A stretch of DNA of 58,392 nucleotides. It comes from Bacillota bacterium. GTDB taxonomy: Bacteria > Bacillota > Clostridia > Christensenellales > Aristaeellaceae. This document shows positions 47,974 through 55,090 of the stretch, piece by piece. Location of the stretch: contig JAEZHK010000062.1 in assembly GCA_023416655.1 (NCBI GenBank), positions 1-58,392 of the forward strand. The letters run 5' to 3'. Below the pieces are notes generated by a model, which searched no databases, was not told where the DNA came from, and was given only the letters and a program-made list of their open reading frames with translations. A program made the position numbers and the translations under genes. Numbering within the stretch: position 1 is the first letter of the stretch; each line of letters starts with the position of its first letter.

Positions 47974-49014
47974 TTACTCGTCAATTTCCAGCCGTATCTG
48001 GTCGGACGGCGCGGCAGTCGCCGGTGCGGAAAGCCCGAGATGCGCATAGGCCGCGGGTGCGGCCACGCGCCCGCGCGGCGTGCGCATCAGAAAGCCCAGC
48101 TGCAGGAGGTAGGGTTCGTACACGTCTTCGATGGTGGAGGCGTCCTCGCCGGTGGTGGCGGCCAGCGTGTCAAGCCCCACCGGGCCGCCGCCGAACTTGC
48201 CGATCATCGCCTCAAGCATCGCGCGGTCGATCCGGTCCAGGCCCAGTTCGTCGATCTCCATGATCGAAAGCGCCTCGCGCGCCACCGGCAGCGTGATTTT
48301 GCCGCCCGCCTTCACCTGCGCGAAGTCGCGCACGCGCTTGACGAGGCGGTTGGCGATGCGGGGCGTGCCGCGGGAGCGCCGCGCGATTTCCAGCGCCCCG
48401 TCCTCATCGCACTCGATCCGAAGGATGCGCGCCGAGCGCATGAGGATGATCGAAAGGTCCTTCGGCTCGTAGAGCTCCAGCCGGAAGCTGATGCCGAACC
48501 GGTCGCGCAGCGGCGACGTCAGAAGGCCCGCCCGCGTGGTCGCGCCGATCAGCGTGAAATGGGGCAGGTCCAGCCGGATCGACCGGGCCGACGGCCCCTT
48601 GCCGATCATGATGTCGAGGGCGTAGTCCTCCATCGCGGGGTAGAGCACTTCCTCCACCTGGTGGGATAGCCGGTGAATCTCGTCGATGAACAGGATGTCC
48701 CCCGCTGCCAGGTTGGTCAGAATCGACGCAAGGTCGCCCGGCCGCTCAATGGCGGGGCCGCTGGTCACGCGGATGTTGTGCCCCATTTCGGAGGCGATGA
48801 TGCCGGCCAGCGTGGTCTTGCCAAGGCCCGGCGGGCCGTAGAGCAGGAGGTGATCGAGCGGCTCCCTGCGCCGCACGGCCGCCTGCATGTAGACCGACAG
48901 GCTTTCCTTTAGTTTGTGCTGGCCGAAGTACTCCGAAAGCGACAGGGGCCTCAGCGTGCGCTCGGCCTCGTCCTCCGGATTGTACCCGGTCGCGATCAGT
49001 CGTTCGTCGTCCAT
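47974..49014 (-). CDS. ruvB: Holliday junction branch-migration ATPase RuvB
   Basis: Hexameric AAA+ motor that drives branch migration with RuvA. 346 residues. Walker A is GPPGLGKTTLAG, Walker B ILFIDEIHRL, sensor I ATTRAG, the arginine finger GTPRIANRL, and a C-terminal winged helix includes GFLMRTPRGR. The ATG shares one base with the ruvA stop (TGATG). Confidence 0.98.
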   Translation of the reverse strand: MDDERLIATGYNPEDEAERTLRPLSLSEYFGQHKLKESLSVYMQAAVRRREPLDHLLLYGPPGLGKTTLAGIIASEMGHNIRVTSGPAIERPGDLASILTNLAAGDILFIDEIHRLSHQVEEVLYPAMEDYALDIMIGKGPSARSIRLDLPHFTLIGATTRAGLLTSPLRDRFGISFRLELYEPKDLSIILMRSARILRIECDEDGALEIARRSRGTPRIANRLVKRVRDFAQVKAGGKITLPVAREALSIMEIDELGLDRIDRAMLEAMIGKFGGGPVGLDTLAATTGEDASTIEDVYEPYLLQLGFLMRTPRGRVAAPAAYAHLGLSAPATAAPSDQIRLEIDE

Positions 49015-49607
49015 CAGCCGTTCATCCCCTTCAGCGCGAGCCGGATCAGCTCATCGGTTCGGTCGGTTTGCGAGGCGACGCGGGCCACCGCCGTGGCCGC
49101 CTCGTTTGAGGCGTAGCCCAGCGCCATCAGCGCCTCGATGGCCTCCGCCGCGGGCCCGCCGCGGGGCGGGACGGGCGCGGCCAGGCCGCCCGTCAGCTCC
49201 TCCACGCCGTCAATCTTGTCCTTGAGCTCCAGAATCAGCCGCTGGGCGGTTTTCTTGCCGATGCCCGGCGCGCGGGCCAGAGACGCCGCGTCGCCCGTCA
49301 GAAGCGCTATGGTGACCTCACGCACGCTCAGCGCCGACAGGATCGCCAGCGCGGTCCTGGGCCCTATGCCGCTGACAGAGTAAAGGCGCAGAAACATCGC
49401 CTTCTCCTCCCGGCTGTAGAAGCCGAACAGCTCCTGCGCGTCCTCTCGGACGGAGAGGTGCGCGTAGCACTTGAACCGCGCGCCCACCTGGGGCGCGGCG
49501 GCGAGCGCCGCGGCGCTGACCAGTAGCTGGTAGCCGACGCCGCCGCAGTCGATCACGACGCTGTCGGGGTTCTTTTCAGCCAGGGTGCCGTCAAAATGCG
49601 CGTACAT
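49014..49607 (-). CDS. ruvA: Holliday junction DNA helicase subunit RuvA
   Basis: Tetrameric junction-binding protein. 197 residues. N-terminal OB domain (YAHFDGTLAEK...VGYQLLV; HLSVREDAQELFGF), two helix-hairpin-helices (SVSGIGPRTALAIL; APGIGKKTAQRLI) and a C-terminal RuvB-binding domain (EAIEALMALGYASNEA). The ATG at 49607 follows GGAGG; the longer frame upstream lies in a structured repeat. Confidence 0.97.
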   Translation of the reverse strand: MYAHFDGTLAEKNPDSVVIDCGGVGYQLLVSAAALAAAPQVGARFKCYAHLSVREDAQELFGFYSREEKAMFLRLYSVSGIGPRTALAILSALSVREVTIALLTGDAASLARAPGIGKKTAQRLILELKDKIDGVEELTGGLAAPVPPRGGPAAEAIEALMALGYASNEAATAVARVASQTDRTDELIRLALKGMNG

Positions 49608-49647
49608 ACTGCCTCCCGGATTTTTTCGAATTCTCCTGGGCTTCAAT

Positions 49648-49810
49648 CGTTCCCGGCGACCCGTGCGCCGGGAATCGGTTTCCGGAACCAGTGCGAACAC
49701 ACTGGAGGAAACAATTCCTTCAGTCAGCGGGCCGCCCGGAAATCCCGCAGGATTTCAGGCCCACGCAGTTTTTCCCATGCGCTCAAAAGCCGCTTGCGGA
49801 TTTTGGGCGC
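49648..49810 (+). repeat. structured dispersed repeat, short form, copy S6
   Basis: It lies between ruvC and ruvA, splitting the ruv operon, with its last stem (GCGCTCAAAA/TTTTGGGCGC) touching the ruvC stop. Stem 1 is CGTTCCCGGCG/CGCCGGGAA. Confidence 0.8.
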
Positions 49811-50305
49811 TTATTGAATCTTGAACAGGGAACGCATCCGGGCGCTGTGCGCGTGGGTCAGCGCCACCGCCAGCGCGTCCGCCGCGTCGTCGGGCCTTGC
49901 GATCTCCTGCATGTTCAGCAGGATCTTCACCATCGTCTGCACTTGAAGTTTATCCGCCTTGCCGTGGCCGGTGACCGCCTGCTTGACCTGCATGGGCGTG
50001 TATTCATAGAGGTTCTCGGTCTTGGTGGCGGCAGCCGCCAGCGCCGCGCCGCGCGCCGCGCTCACGGCCATGCCGGTGGTGACGTTTTTTGAAAAGAACA
50101 GCTCCTCGAAGGCGACCTCGTCCGGCTCGTAGATGTCCATCAGCTGGTGAATGCCCAGGAAGATCGACCGAAGCCTTTGCGGCAGCGGCTGCCCCGCCGC
50201 CGTCTTGAGCACGCCGAACTGGATGAGCTTGCAGCGGTCGCCCTCTGAGCGGATCACGCCGTAGCCCAGCGTCGCCAGCCCCGGATCGATGCCCAATATG
50301 ACCAA
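49811..50305 (-). CDS. ruvC: Holliday junction resolvase RuvC
   Basis: Endonuclease that resolves Holliday junctions. 164 residues. Acidic catalytic residues sit in MVILGIDPGLATLGYG (Asp7), FEELFFSKN (Glu pair) and RPDDAADALAVALTH (Asp pair). I chose TTG 50305 with GGGAGG 9 nt upstream. It is the first gene of the ruvC-ruvA-ruvB-queA-tgt run; a structured repeat separates it from ruvA. Its promoter carries a LexA-like box. Confidence 0.96.
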   Translation of the reverse strand: MVILGIDPGLATLGYGVIRSEGDRCKLIQFGVLKTAAGQPLPQRLRSIFLGIHQLMDIYEPDEVAFEELFFSKNVTTGMAVSAARGAALAAAATKTENLYEYTPMQVKQAVTGHGKADKLQVQTMVKILLNMQEIARPDDAADALAVALTHAHSARMRSLFKIQ

Positions 50306-50339
50306 TGCACAGGCCCTCCCCCAAAAATCGTCAACCTTT

Positions 50340-50388
50340 ATGATAATTTAGAACGCACATTCTGTCAAGCGGTGATGTCCGAACATCA
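50340..50388 (-). promoter_or_regulatory. ruvC promoter with LexA-like box and upstream palindrome
   Basis: Minus strand TTGACA (50363-50368), 17 bp, TATCAT (50340-50345). Between the boxes GAATGTGCGTTC (50351-50362) matches the Gram-positive SOS box GAAC-N4-GTTC with one mismatch. Upstream of the -35 a perfect 16-bp palindrome TGATGTCCGAACATCA lies at 50373-50388. SOS control of ruv genes is known in Firmicutes. Confidence 0.6.
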
Positions 50389-50417
50389 GGCGGAGATTTA
50401 CAAGCCCCGTCCGCCTG

Positions 50418-50446
50418 TTGACACGTTCTTCGCATTCCCTTATACT
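50418..50446 (+). promoter_or_regulatory. sigma-A promoter of the zinc-ribbon membrane gene
   Basis: TTGACA (50418-50423), 17 bp, TATACT (50441-50446). It rules out the ATG at 50449 as a start. Confidence 0.8.
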
Positions 50447-50478
50447 GGATGCAAAATGTCGAAACGGCGGTGGGGCGC

Positions 50479-51129
50479 ATGCCGTGGTTCATCGGTTTGA
50501 TCATTAAAGTCTTGTTCGGCTTCTGGGCCTTGAGCGTCGCCACCGGCAAAGGGCGGTCCGGCGGCTGGTTCTGGCTGGCCTTCTTCTTCCCCATCATCGG
50601 CATCATCGTCGCTTACTGCCTGGAGGATCGGTCTGAGGAGGATTCCAGGCCGTACTACGGCCCAACTTACGTTCAGAACTTTCAATGCCCCTATGTCAAC
50701 GGCCGCCCCCCTTATTCGCCTGCGATCGAAGCGTCGCGCGCCGAATACGCGCTGCCCTCCCCCGTCAAAACGGAGGACGGCAAGGAATGGGTGGTCTGCG
50801 CCGGGTGCGGGGAGCGCGCGACCACCTACTACGCAATGATCCGGAAGCGGTGCCCGAAATGTGATACGCCCTACGTCTTCGCCGAGAAGCCCGCAGAAAT
50901 CGTTGTGGACGAGGCGGTGACGACAGGGGCGTCCGCTGCGAACGAAAGCGCCGCGCCCCCGCAGGAGCGGCTTTGCGCGGCGTGCGGCCAGGCCATGCCC
51001 TCCGGCGCGGCGTACTGCATGTTCTGCGGCGAGAAGGCATCCGCGGGCTGGATGTGCCCGCGCTGCTCCACGACAAACCCCGCCGCCGCGTTATTTTGCA
51101 TGAACTGCGGCGGGCGGAAGGAACCATAG
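50479..51129 (+). CDS. membrane protein with zinc-ribbon domains
   Basis: 216 residues. Two short hydrophobic segments at the N-terminus (PWFIGLIIKVLFGFWALSVA; GWFWLAFFFPIIGIIVAYCL) flank a KGRSGG turn. Three Cys4 zinc ribbons follow: CAGC...CPKC, CAACG...CMFCG and CPRC...CMNCG. Such ribbons are usually adaptor or nucleic-acid-binding modules; the role is unknown. I chose ATG 50479 (GGTGGGG just upstream; GTG 50470 is possible) because the promoter lies too close to the longer start. The next gene has a related membrane part. Confidence 0.75.
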   Translation: MPWFIGLIIKVLFGFWALSVATGKGRSGGWFWLAFFFPIIGIIVAYCLEDRSEEDSRPYYGPTYVQNFQCPYVNGRPPYSPAIEASRAEYALPSPVKTEDGKEWVVCAGCGERATTYYAMIRKRCPKCDTPYVFAEKPAEIVVDEAVTTGASAANESAAPPQERLCAACGQAMPSGAAYCMFCGEKASAGWMCPRCSTTNPAAALFCMNCGGRKEP

Positions 51130-51152
51130 GCACAATATAGGAGGAACAGGCG

Positions 51153-51392
51153 ATGAACATGGACGGCGTCGTGATGCTTTTCGCGCTGGGTTCCGCACTC
51201 GCATTCGGGGCATGGACCCGCAGCATAGCAGTCAAAAAGGGTTATTCCGGCGGCTTCTTCGTGCTTGGATTCTTCTTCCTGCTGATCGGTGTGTTCGTCG
51301 CTGCTTGCCTCACCGATAAAACCTTAAGCCATCCGGTGAAAATTCGGGCGACAGGCGCGGCGCCCCATCCGAATAAAAAAGCCCGTCAGTGA
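51153..51392 (+). CDS. small membrane protein related to the N-terminus of its neighbour
   Basis: 79 residues. VVMLFALGSALAFGAWTRSIAVKKGYSGGFFVLGFFFLLIGVFVAACLTD has the same two-helix layout and the KGxSGGxFxLxFFFxxIGxxVAxCLxD pattern as the zinc-ribbon protein, then a short basic tail. AGGAGG lies upstream of the ATG; the gap to the preceding stop is 23 nt, so it is in the same operon. Function unknown. Confidence 0.7.
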   Translation: MNMDGVVMLFALGSALAFGAWTRSIAVKKGYSGGFFVLGFFFLLIGVFVAACLTDKTLSHPVKIRATGAAPHPNKKARQ

Positions 51393-51425
51393 CCCCTCAA
51401 GATTCTTTCGCACCCAGCATCCGAT

Positions 51426-51592
51426 CGTTCCCGGCGCGCAGGTATGCCGGGAACGTAGTTTCACCCAGTGTGACAGACACGCTGGGTGAAACAAACCCTC
51501 AAGTCAGTGGGCCGCCAGGAAATCCCGGAGGATTTCAGCCGCGCGCAGTCTTTCTCCTTCGCATTGATAAGCCGCCTGCGGATTATCAATGC
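51426..51592 (+). repeat. structured dispersed repeat, short form, copy S7
   Basis: It lies between convergent genes. Stem 2 is GTTTCACCCAG/CTGGGTGAAAC with a longer loop. The loop of stem 1 (GCGCAGGTATG) reads as the inverse of that in other copies. Stem 4 is GCATTGATAA/TTATCAATGC. Confidence 0.8.
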
Positions 51593-51598
51593 GATATT

Positions 51599-52510
51599 TT
51601 ATGGCATCATCGTCGCGATCTCCGCTTCGCTGAGGCCGGGATGCAGCGCCTGATTGATGCCCAGCGCCACCATGCCCGCCACGTCCTCCACCAGGTCGTC
51701 CACCTCGCGCGGGGTGACGATCATGTCGCCGGTGGCGTTTTTCAGCATGTCATCGGTCAGCTTGTCCAGGTCCTCCTGTTCCCCACCCAGCTTCCCCAGC
51801 GCGTCCCGGACGATGGTGGAGGCATAGATGACCGTCGGCACACCCACCGCGATCACCGGCACACCCACCGCGTCCCGGGTCAGCGCGCGCCGGTGGTTGC
51901 CCACGCCGGAGCCGGGCTGGATGCCGGTGTCGGTCAGCTGGATGGCCGTTCCCACCCTGGACACCTCCCGCGCGGCCAGGCTGTCGATGGCGATGACGGC
52001 GCGGGGCTTCACGCGCTCCGCCAGCGCCGAGACCATCTCCAGCGTCTCGATGCCGGTCACGCCCAGAACCCCCGGCGCGATGGCGCATACCGGCTGCATT
52101 CGGTCGTCCACGCTGTCGGGCAGTTCCTGAAAGATGTGCCGTGTGACCAGCGTGCGGTCAACGGTCATCGGCCCCAGCGAATCGGGCGTCACCTGGCGGT
52201 TGCCAAGCCCCACGACCATTACGGGCTGGTCGCCCCCCGGCAGCATGCGGGTCAATTCCTCCGCCAAAAGCGAGGACACCGCCTTGCGCATCTCGGGGTT
52301 GCCGGTGCGCACCTCGCCGCACTCCAGCGTGATATAGCGGCCCAGGGGCTTGCCCATCATCCGGGCGCCCGCATCCTCGTCGATCACCACCTCGGTGACG
52401 GTGATGCCGCCCTCCTCCCAGACCGCCACCTTGACCCCCGGATACCTCGCCTTGCCTCGCTCTCCGTCCGGCCCGATGGCTTCCATCGCCAAATCCGTGC
52501 GAATCTGCAA
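51599..52510 (-). CDS. gpr: germination protease Gpr
   Basis: Aspartic-type protease that degrades small acid-soluble proteins when spores germinate. The signature RTDLAMEA is at residues 4-11. VVGLGNRQVTPDSLGP, IAPGVLGVTGIET, IAIDSLAAREVSRVGTAIQLTDTGIQPGSGVGNHR and GVPTVIYAS are family blocks. I chose TTG 52510 because GGGAGG lies 9 nt upstream; this gives 303 residues with almost no propeptide before RTDLA, shorter than Bacillus Gpr (about 370). A longer frame reaches 52651, but it crosses promoter sequence. Its presence is evidence for an endospore former. Confidence 0.92.
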   Translation of the reverse strand: MQIRTDLAMEAIGPDGERGKARYPGVKVAVWEEGGITVTEVVIDEDAGARMMGKPLGRYITLECGEVRTGNPEMRKAVSSLLAEELTRMLPGGDQPVMVVGLGNRQVTPDSLGPMTVDRTLVTRHIFQELPDSVDDRMQPVCAIAPGVLGVTGIETLEMVSALAERVKPRAVIAIDSLAAREVSRVGTAIQLTDTGIQPGSGVGNHRRALTRDAVGVPVIAVGVPTVIYASTIVRDALGKLGGEQEDLDKLTDDMLKNATGDMIVTPREVDDLVEDVAGMVALGINQALHPGLSEAEIATMMP

Positions 52511-52590
52511 ACTTGACCGCCTCCCGTTTGTCCCTATGCCATGCGCGAAAAAATCCGCCTCGACGGCGAAAGAATGTTGAGGATTGGTAT

Positions 52591-52620
52591 TAGCATGCCG
52601 GAAAGCGGGCAGGATCATCG
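52591..52620 (-). promoter_or_regulatory. candidate forespore (sigma-F/G) promoter of gpr
   Basis: Minus strand CGATG (52616-52620), 18 bp, CATGCTA (52591-52597), compared with the sigma-G pattern GHATR-N18-CATnHTA. Its position, 81 nt before the gpr start, fits. Confidence 0.35.
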
Positions 52621-52659
52621 CAGCTTTCGAAGTTTTAACCAAATCCGCCAATCACAGTA

Positions 52660-52688
52660 TTGCATTCGTCCGCTTCACATGGTATAAT
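52660..52688 (+). promoter_or_regulatory. sigma-A promoter of rpsT
   Basis: TTGCAT (52660-52665), 17 bp, TATAAT (52683-52688). Confidence 0.8.
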
Positions 52689-52724
52689 GGCGTTTGTCGA
52701 CAAAAGGCTGGGAGGTGAACAGAA

Positions 52725-52988
52725 TTGCCGAACATTAAGTCCGCCATCAAACGCGTCAAGGTGAACAGGAAAAAGAACCTGCGTAACCGCATGATCAAGA
52801 CCGCCATGCGCACGTCCGTCAAGAAGTTTGAGGTTGCGACCGCCGCGGGCTCTGCCGACCAGCAGCTCCTCAGCGTGACTTCCTCATCCATTGACAGGGC
52901 CGCCAGCAAGGGCGTTATCCATAAGAACGCGGCGAACCGCAAAAAGGCGCGCATGGCCAAGCGCCTGAACAAGGTCGCGGCCCAGTAA
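52725..52988 (+). CDS. rpsT: 30S ribosomal protein S20
   Basis: Primary 16S rRNA-binding protein of the small subunit. 87 residues, highly basic, three long helices. MPNIKSAIKRVKVNRKKNLRN at the start and KGVIHKNAANRKKARMAKRLN near the end are typical. The start is TTG 52725 with GGGAGGTG 7 nt upstream; S20 genes often use TTG, linked to autoregulation of translation in Escherichia coli. Divergent from gpr. A canonical terminator follows. Confidence 0.97.
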   Translation: MPNIKSAIKRVKVNRKKNLRNRMIKTAMRTSVKKFEVATAAGSADQQLLSVTSSSIDRAASKGVIHKNAANRKKARMAKRLNKVAAQ

Positions 52989-53007
52989 TCCAGGTTGGAT
53001 CAAAGAG

Positions 53008-53033
53008 CTGTCCCGGTTGGGGCAGTTTTTTTG
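53008..53033 (+). terminator. rpsT terminator
   Basis: CTGTCCC-GGTT-GGGGCAG followed by TTTTTTT. Confidence 0.9.
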
Positions 53034-53051
53034 TTGAATAGGGGTGAAACC

Positions 53052-53807
53052 ATGGCGCGGGTATCCGGACTCAGCTGCATCTTTTCCGTCCCGGACATCG
53101 GGGCGACGGCGTCCTACTATGAAAGCCTGGGCTTCCGGGCGGTCAAGTCCCTGAATGCAAAGGAAAAGCACGCCTGCCTGTACCTGGGGGACGCCGAGAT
53201 CGTGCTGACCGAGAGCGGCGGTCGGGCGGCGACGCCCAACCGGACGCTGTACGGCTACGGTTATGACGCCTACCTGTACGCGAGCGACCCGACGGCGATG
53301 TATGAGGAATTTTCCAAAAAAGGCGTCCGATTCGCAAGGCCCCTCGGCATGACGGATTATGGAAACCTCGAGTTCGTGGTCGAGGATTTGGACGGCCGCT
53401 GGGTGGCGTTCGGGATCAAGCAGGCAAAAGCGCCGGAATTGACGCTTGAGGCGCTCCCCGGCGTGTTCACCGTATGCAAGCCCAAAGAACCCGTCTGGCA
53501 GGACAGGCCCTTCCATTTCCTCGCGCGGACGGACAGCGAGTTTTCGCTGGTCTGCCCCACACCGGACGCGCCAAAGGCTTGCGAGGCGCGGGAGGACGGC
53601 TGGCGGGGTCTCAGGGTCGCGGGACAGCTGGAGTTTTCGCTGGTCGGCATCCTGTCGCGTCTGGCAAGCGCGCTGGCCGCGGCGGGCGTGAGCCTGTTCG
53701 CGGTGTCCACCTATGACACAGACTACCTGTTCGTCAAGTACGAAGCCTATGAAAAGGCGCTGGACACCCTGCGCGGGGCGGGCTGCGGAATCGAGGAGAA
53801 CGCATGA
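53052..53807 (+). CDS. VOC (glyoxalase-fold) and ACT domain fusion protein
   Basis: 251 residues. The N-terminal part (about 1-120) is a VOC/glyoxalase-like domain: LSCIFSVPDIGATASYYESLGF, LYLGDAEIVLTE, YGNLEFVVEDLDGRWVAFG. The C-terminal part (about 165-251) is a CASTOR-type ACT domain: GWRGLRVAGQLEFSLVGIL, AAGVSLFAVSTYDTDYLFVK. ACT domains of this type bind amino acids, so a ligand-sensing role is possible. GGGGTGAAACC precedes the ATG at 53052. Coupled by ATGA to the YqxD gene. No promoter is clear after the rpsT terminator. Confidence 0.8.
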   Translation: MARVSGLSCIFSVPDIGATASYYESLGFRAVKSLNAKEKHACLYLGDAEIVLTESGGRAATPNRTLYGYGYDAYLYASDPTAMYEEFSKKGVRFARPLGMTDYGNLEFVVEDLDGRWVAFGIKQAKAPELTLEALPGVFTVCKPKEPVWQDRPFHFLARTDSEFSLVCPTPDAPKACEAREDGWRGLRVAGQLEFSLVGILSRLASALAAAGVSLFAVSTYDTDYLFVKYEAYEKALDTLRGAGCGIEENA

Positions 53808-54271
53808 CCATCTATGTGGACGCCGACGCCTGCCCGGTGGTGCGTCAAACCGTCGAAACGGCAAAGCGGCACAGCGCGCCCGTCGTGCTGCTCTGCGACA
53901 CCAACCATGTGCTTGCCAGCGACTACGCAACGGTGGAAGTGATCGGCGCGGGCGCGGACGCGGTGGACTTCGCGCTGGTCAACCGCTGCCAAAAGGGCGA
54001 CATCGTGGTGACGCAGGACTACGGTGTGGCCGCGATGGCGCTTGGAAAGGGGGCGCGCCCGATCCACCAGAGCGGCATGTGGTTCACCGATCAGAACATC
54101 GACGGGCTTCTCGCCGAGCGCCATATGCACAAAAGAGCGCGCATGGCCCATACCAAGCACCACCTGAAGGGCCCGAAAAAGCGCACGCCGGAGGACGACG
54201 CGCGCTTTTCGGAGTCTCTGGAGCGGCTGATCACGTCGCTCGCCGCGAAGGACAGCCCGCAGGAAGATTGA
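53804..54271 (+). CDS. YaiI/YqxD (DUF188) family protein
   Basis: 155 residues with a PIN-like Rossmann layout: MTIYVDADACPVV at the start, VVLLCDTNH, VIGAGADAVDFALVNRCQKGDIVVTQDYG and the basic block RARMAHTKHHLKGPKKRT. The acidic D-x-D and TQDYG residues resemble a nuclease-like metal site, but activity is unproven in the family. The ATG overlaps the preceding stop. Confidence 0.93.
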   Translation: MTIYVDADACPVVRQTVETAKRHSAPVVLLCDTNHVLASDYATVEVIGAGADAVDFALVNRCQKGDIVVTQDYGVAAMALGKGARPIHQSGMWFTDQNIDGLLAERHMHKRARMAHTKHHLKGPKKRTPEDDARFSESLERLITSLAAKDSPQED

Positions 54272-54292
54272 AGTCCTTCCCGGCGGGCGCTG

Positions 54293-54994
54293 TCACACCG
54301 CGCTTGCCGCGTTGGAAACGCCCATTGCGGGCGCACGGCTGGAAAGGCCCGCCACCAGGATGTACGCGCCGGTGAAAAACTCAAAGGGCACGTATGGAAC
54401 CATGACAAGAAAGGGCACGTTGACGCCGTAGGCCATCAGGGCCACGCCGACCATCACCGGCACCATGGTGATCAGCCCCCAGAGCGGTATCCAGGACGGG
54501 AGCGCCCTGGTTTTGAACAGAAGATAATAGAACAGCACCGCGCCTACCCCGCAGATGAACACATGGATGTTGTACGTGAAGCTCTTCATCTGGATCAGCA
54601 ATTGACCCGTCGCTTCCAGCGCCATGTCCCCGGTGGCCGAATAGATTCCGCCGGTCAGGATCAGCGCATAGGTGATGAACTTGCACGTCACCAGAGCGCT
54701 CGCTTCCAGGACGTACAGCGCCAGCGCGGTGCCCGCGCAGACGGGGCCGGCCTCACGGACGAGCCGGAAGAGCAGCACCGCGAGCCAGACGATGGCGATC
54801 GCGGTCACGATGTCCAGGAATACGGAAAGCTTCGCGCGAAAGGCATGGTCGGCGATCGCCCTCAATGTTTTCCCGACGTCGCTTTTGTCAACCAGCGGGT
54901 CAAACAATGCGGCCCCGCTGAACAGGGAAGTAAAGGCCTGTAGGAACAGCGCGGTCCCAAGCGCCATCGAAAACTTGCTCCTCGTTCGTTTCAT
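54293..54994 (-). CDS. DUF4386-like membrane protein
   Basis: 233 residues with six or seven hydrophobic segments and few charged residues between them (ALGTALFLQAFTSLFSGAAL; FLDIVTAIAIVWLAVLLF; ALALYVLEASALVTC; YNIHVFICGVGAVLFYYLLF; WGLITMVPVMVGVALMAY). The layout and the SATGDMALEATGQLL region fit DUF4386 proteins. GGAGGGGAATCC precedes the ATG at 54994. It is divergent from a TetR gene with a palindrome between them, so TetR control is likely; the role is unknown. Confidence 0.72.
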   Translation of the reverse strand: MKRTRSKFSMALGTALFLQAFTSLFSGAALFDPLVDKSDVGKTLRAIADHAFRAKLSVFLDIVTAIAIVWLAVLLFRLVREAGPVCAGTALALYVLEASALVTCKFITYALILTGGIYSATGDMALEATGQLLIQMKSFTYNIHVFICGVGAVLFYYLLFKTRALPSWIPLWGLITMVPVMVGVALMAYGVNVPFLVMVPYVPFEFFTGAYILVAGLSSRAPAMGVSNAASAV

Positions 54995-55037
54995 GGATTC
55001 CCCTCCAAATCTTGCATTCGGAATCAACATAAACTAT

Positions 55038-55065
55038 ACTATACGGTGTAATTTAATTCTGTCAA
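55038..55065 (-). promoter_or_regulatory. promoter of the DUF4386 gene
   Basis: Minus strand TTGACA (55060-55065), 16 bp, TATAGT (55038-55043). Confidence 0.7.
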
Positions 55066-55074
55066 GACTTTTCT

Positions 55075-55090
55075 TGCACCGATCAGTGTA
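55075..55090. promoter_or_regulatory. candidate TetR operator
   Basis: TGCACCGATCAGTGTA is a 16-bp imperfect palindrome between the divergent tetR-like and DUF4386 starts. Two further GTGTAAWTTA copies lie at about 55046 and 55086, the second overlapping it. Confidence 0.45.

Noticed and set aside
50449..50478. ATG 50449 as start of the zinc-ribbon gene
   Set aside because: It lies within a few bases of the -10 box (50441-50446), before the expected transcription start.
52511..52651. Longer gpr start at 52651
   Set aside because: It would cover the candidate forespore promoter and reach into the rpsT promoter; the TTG with GGGAGG is better.
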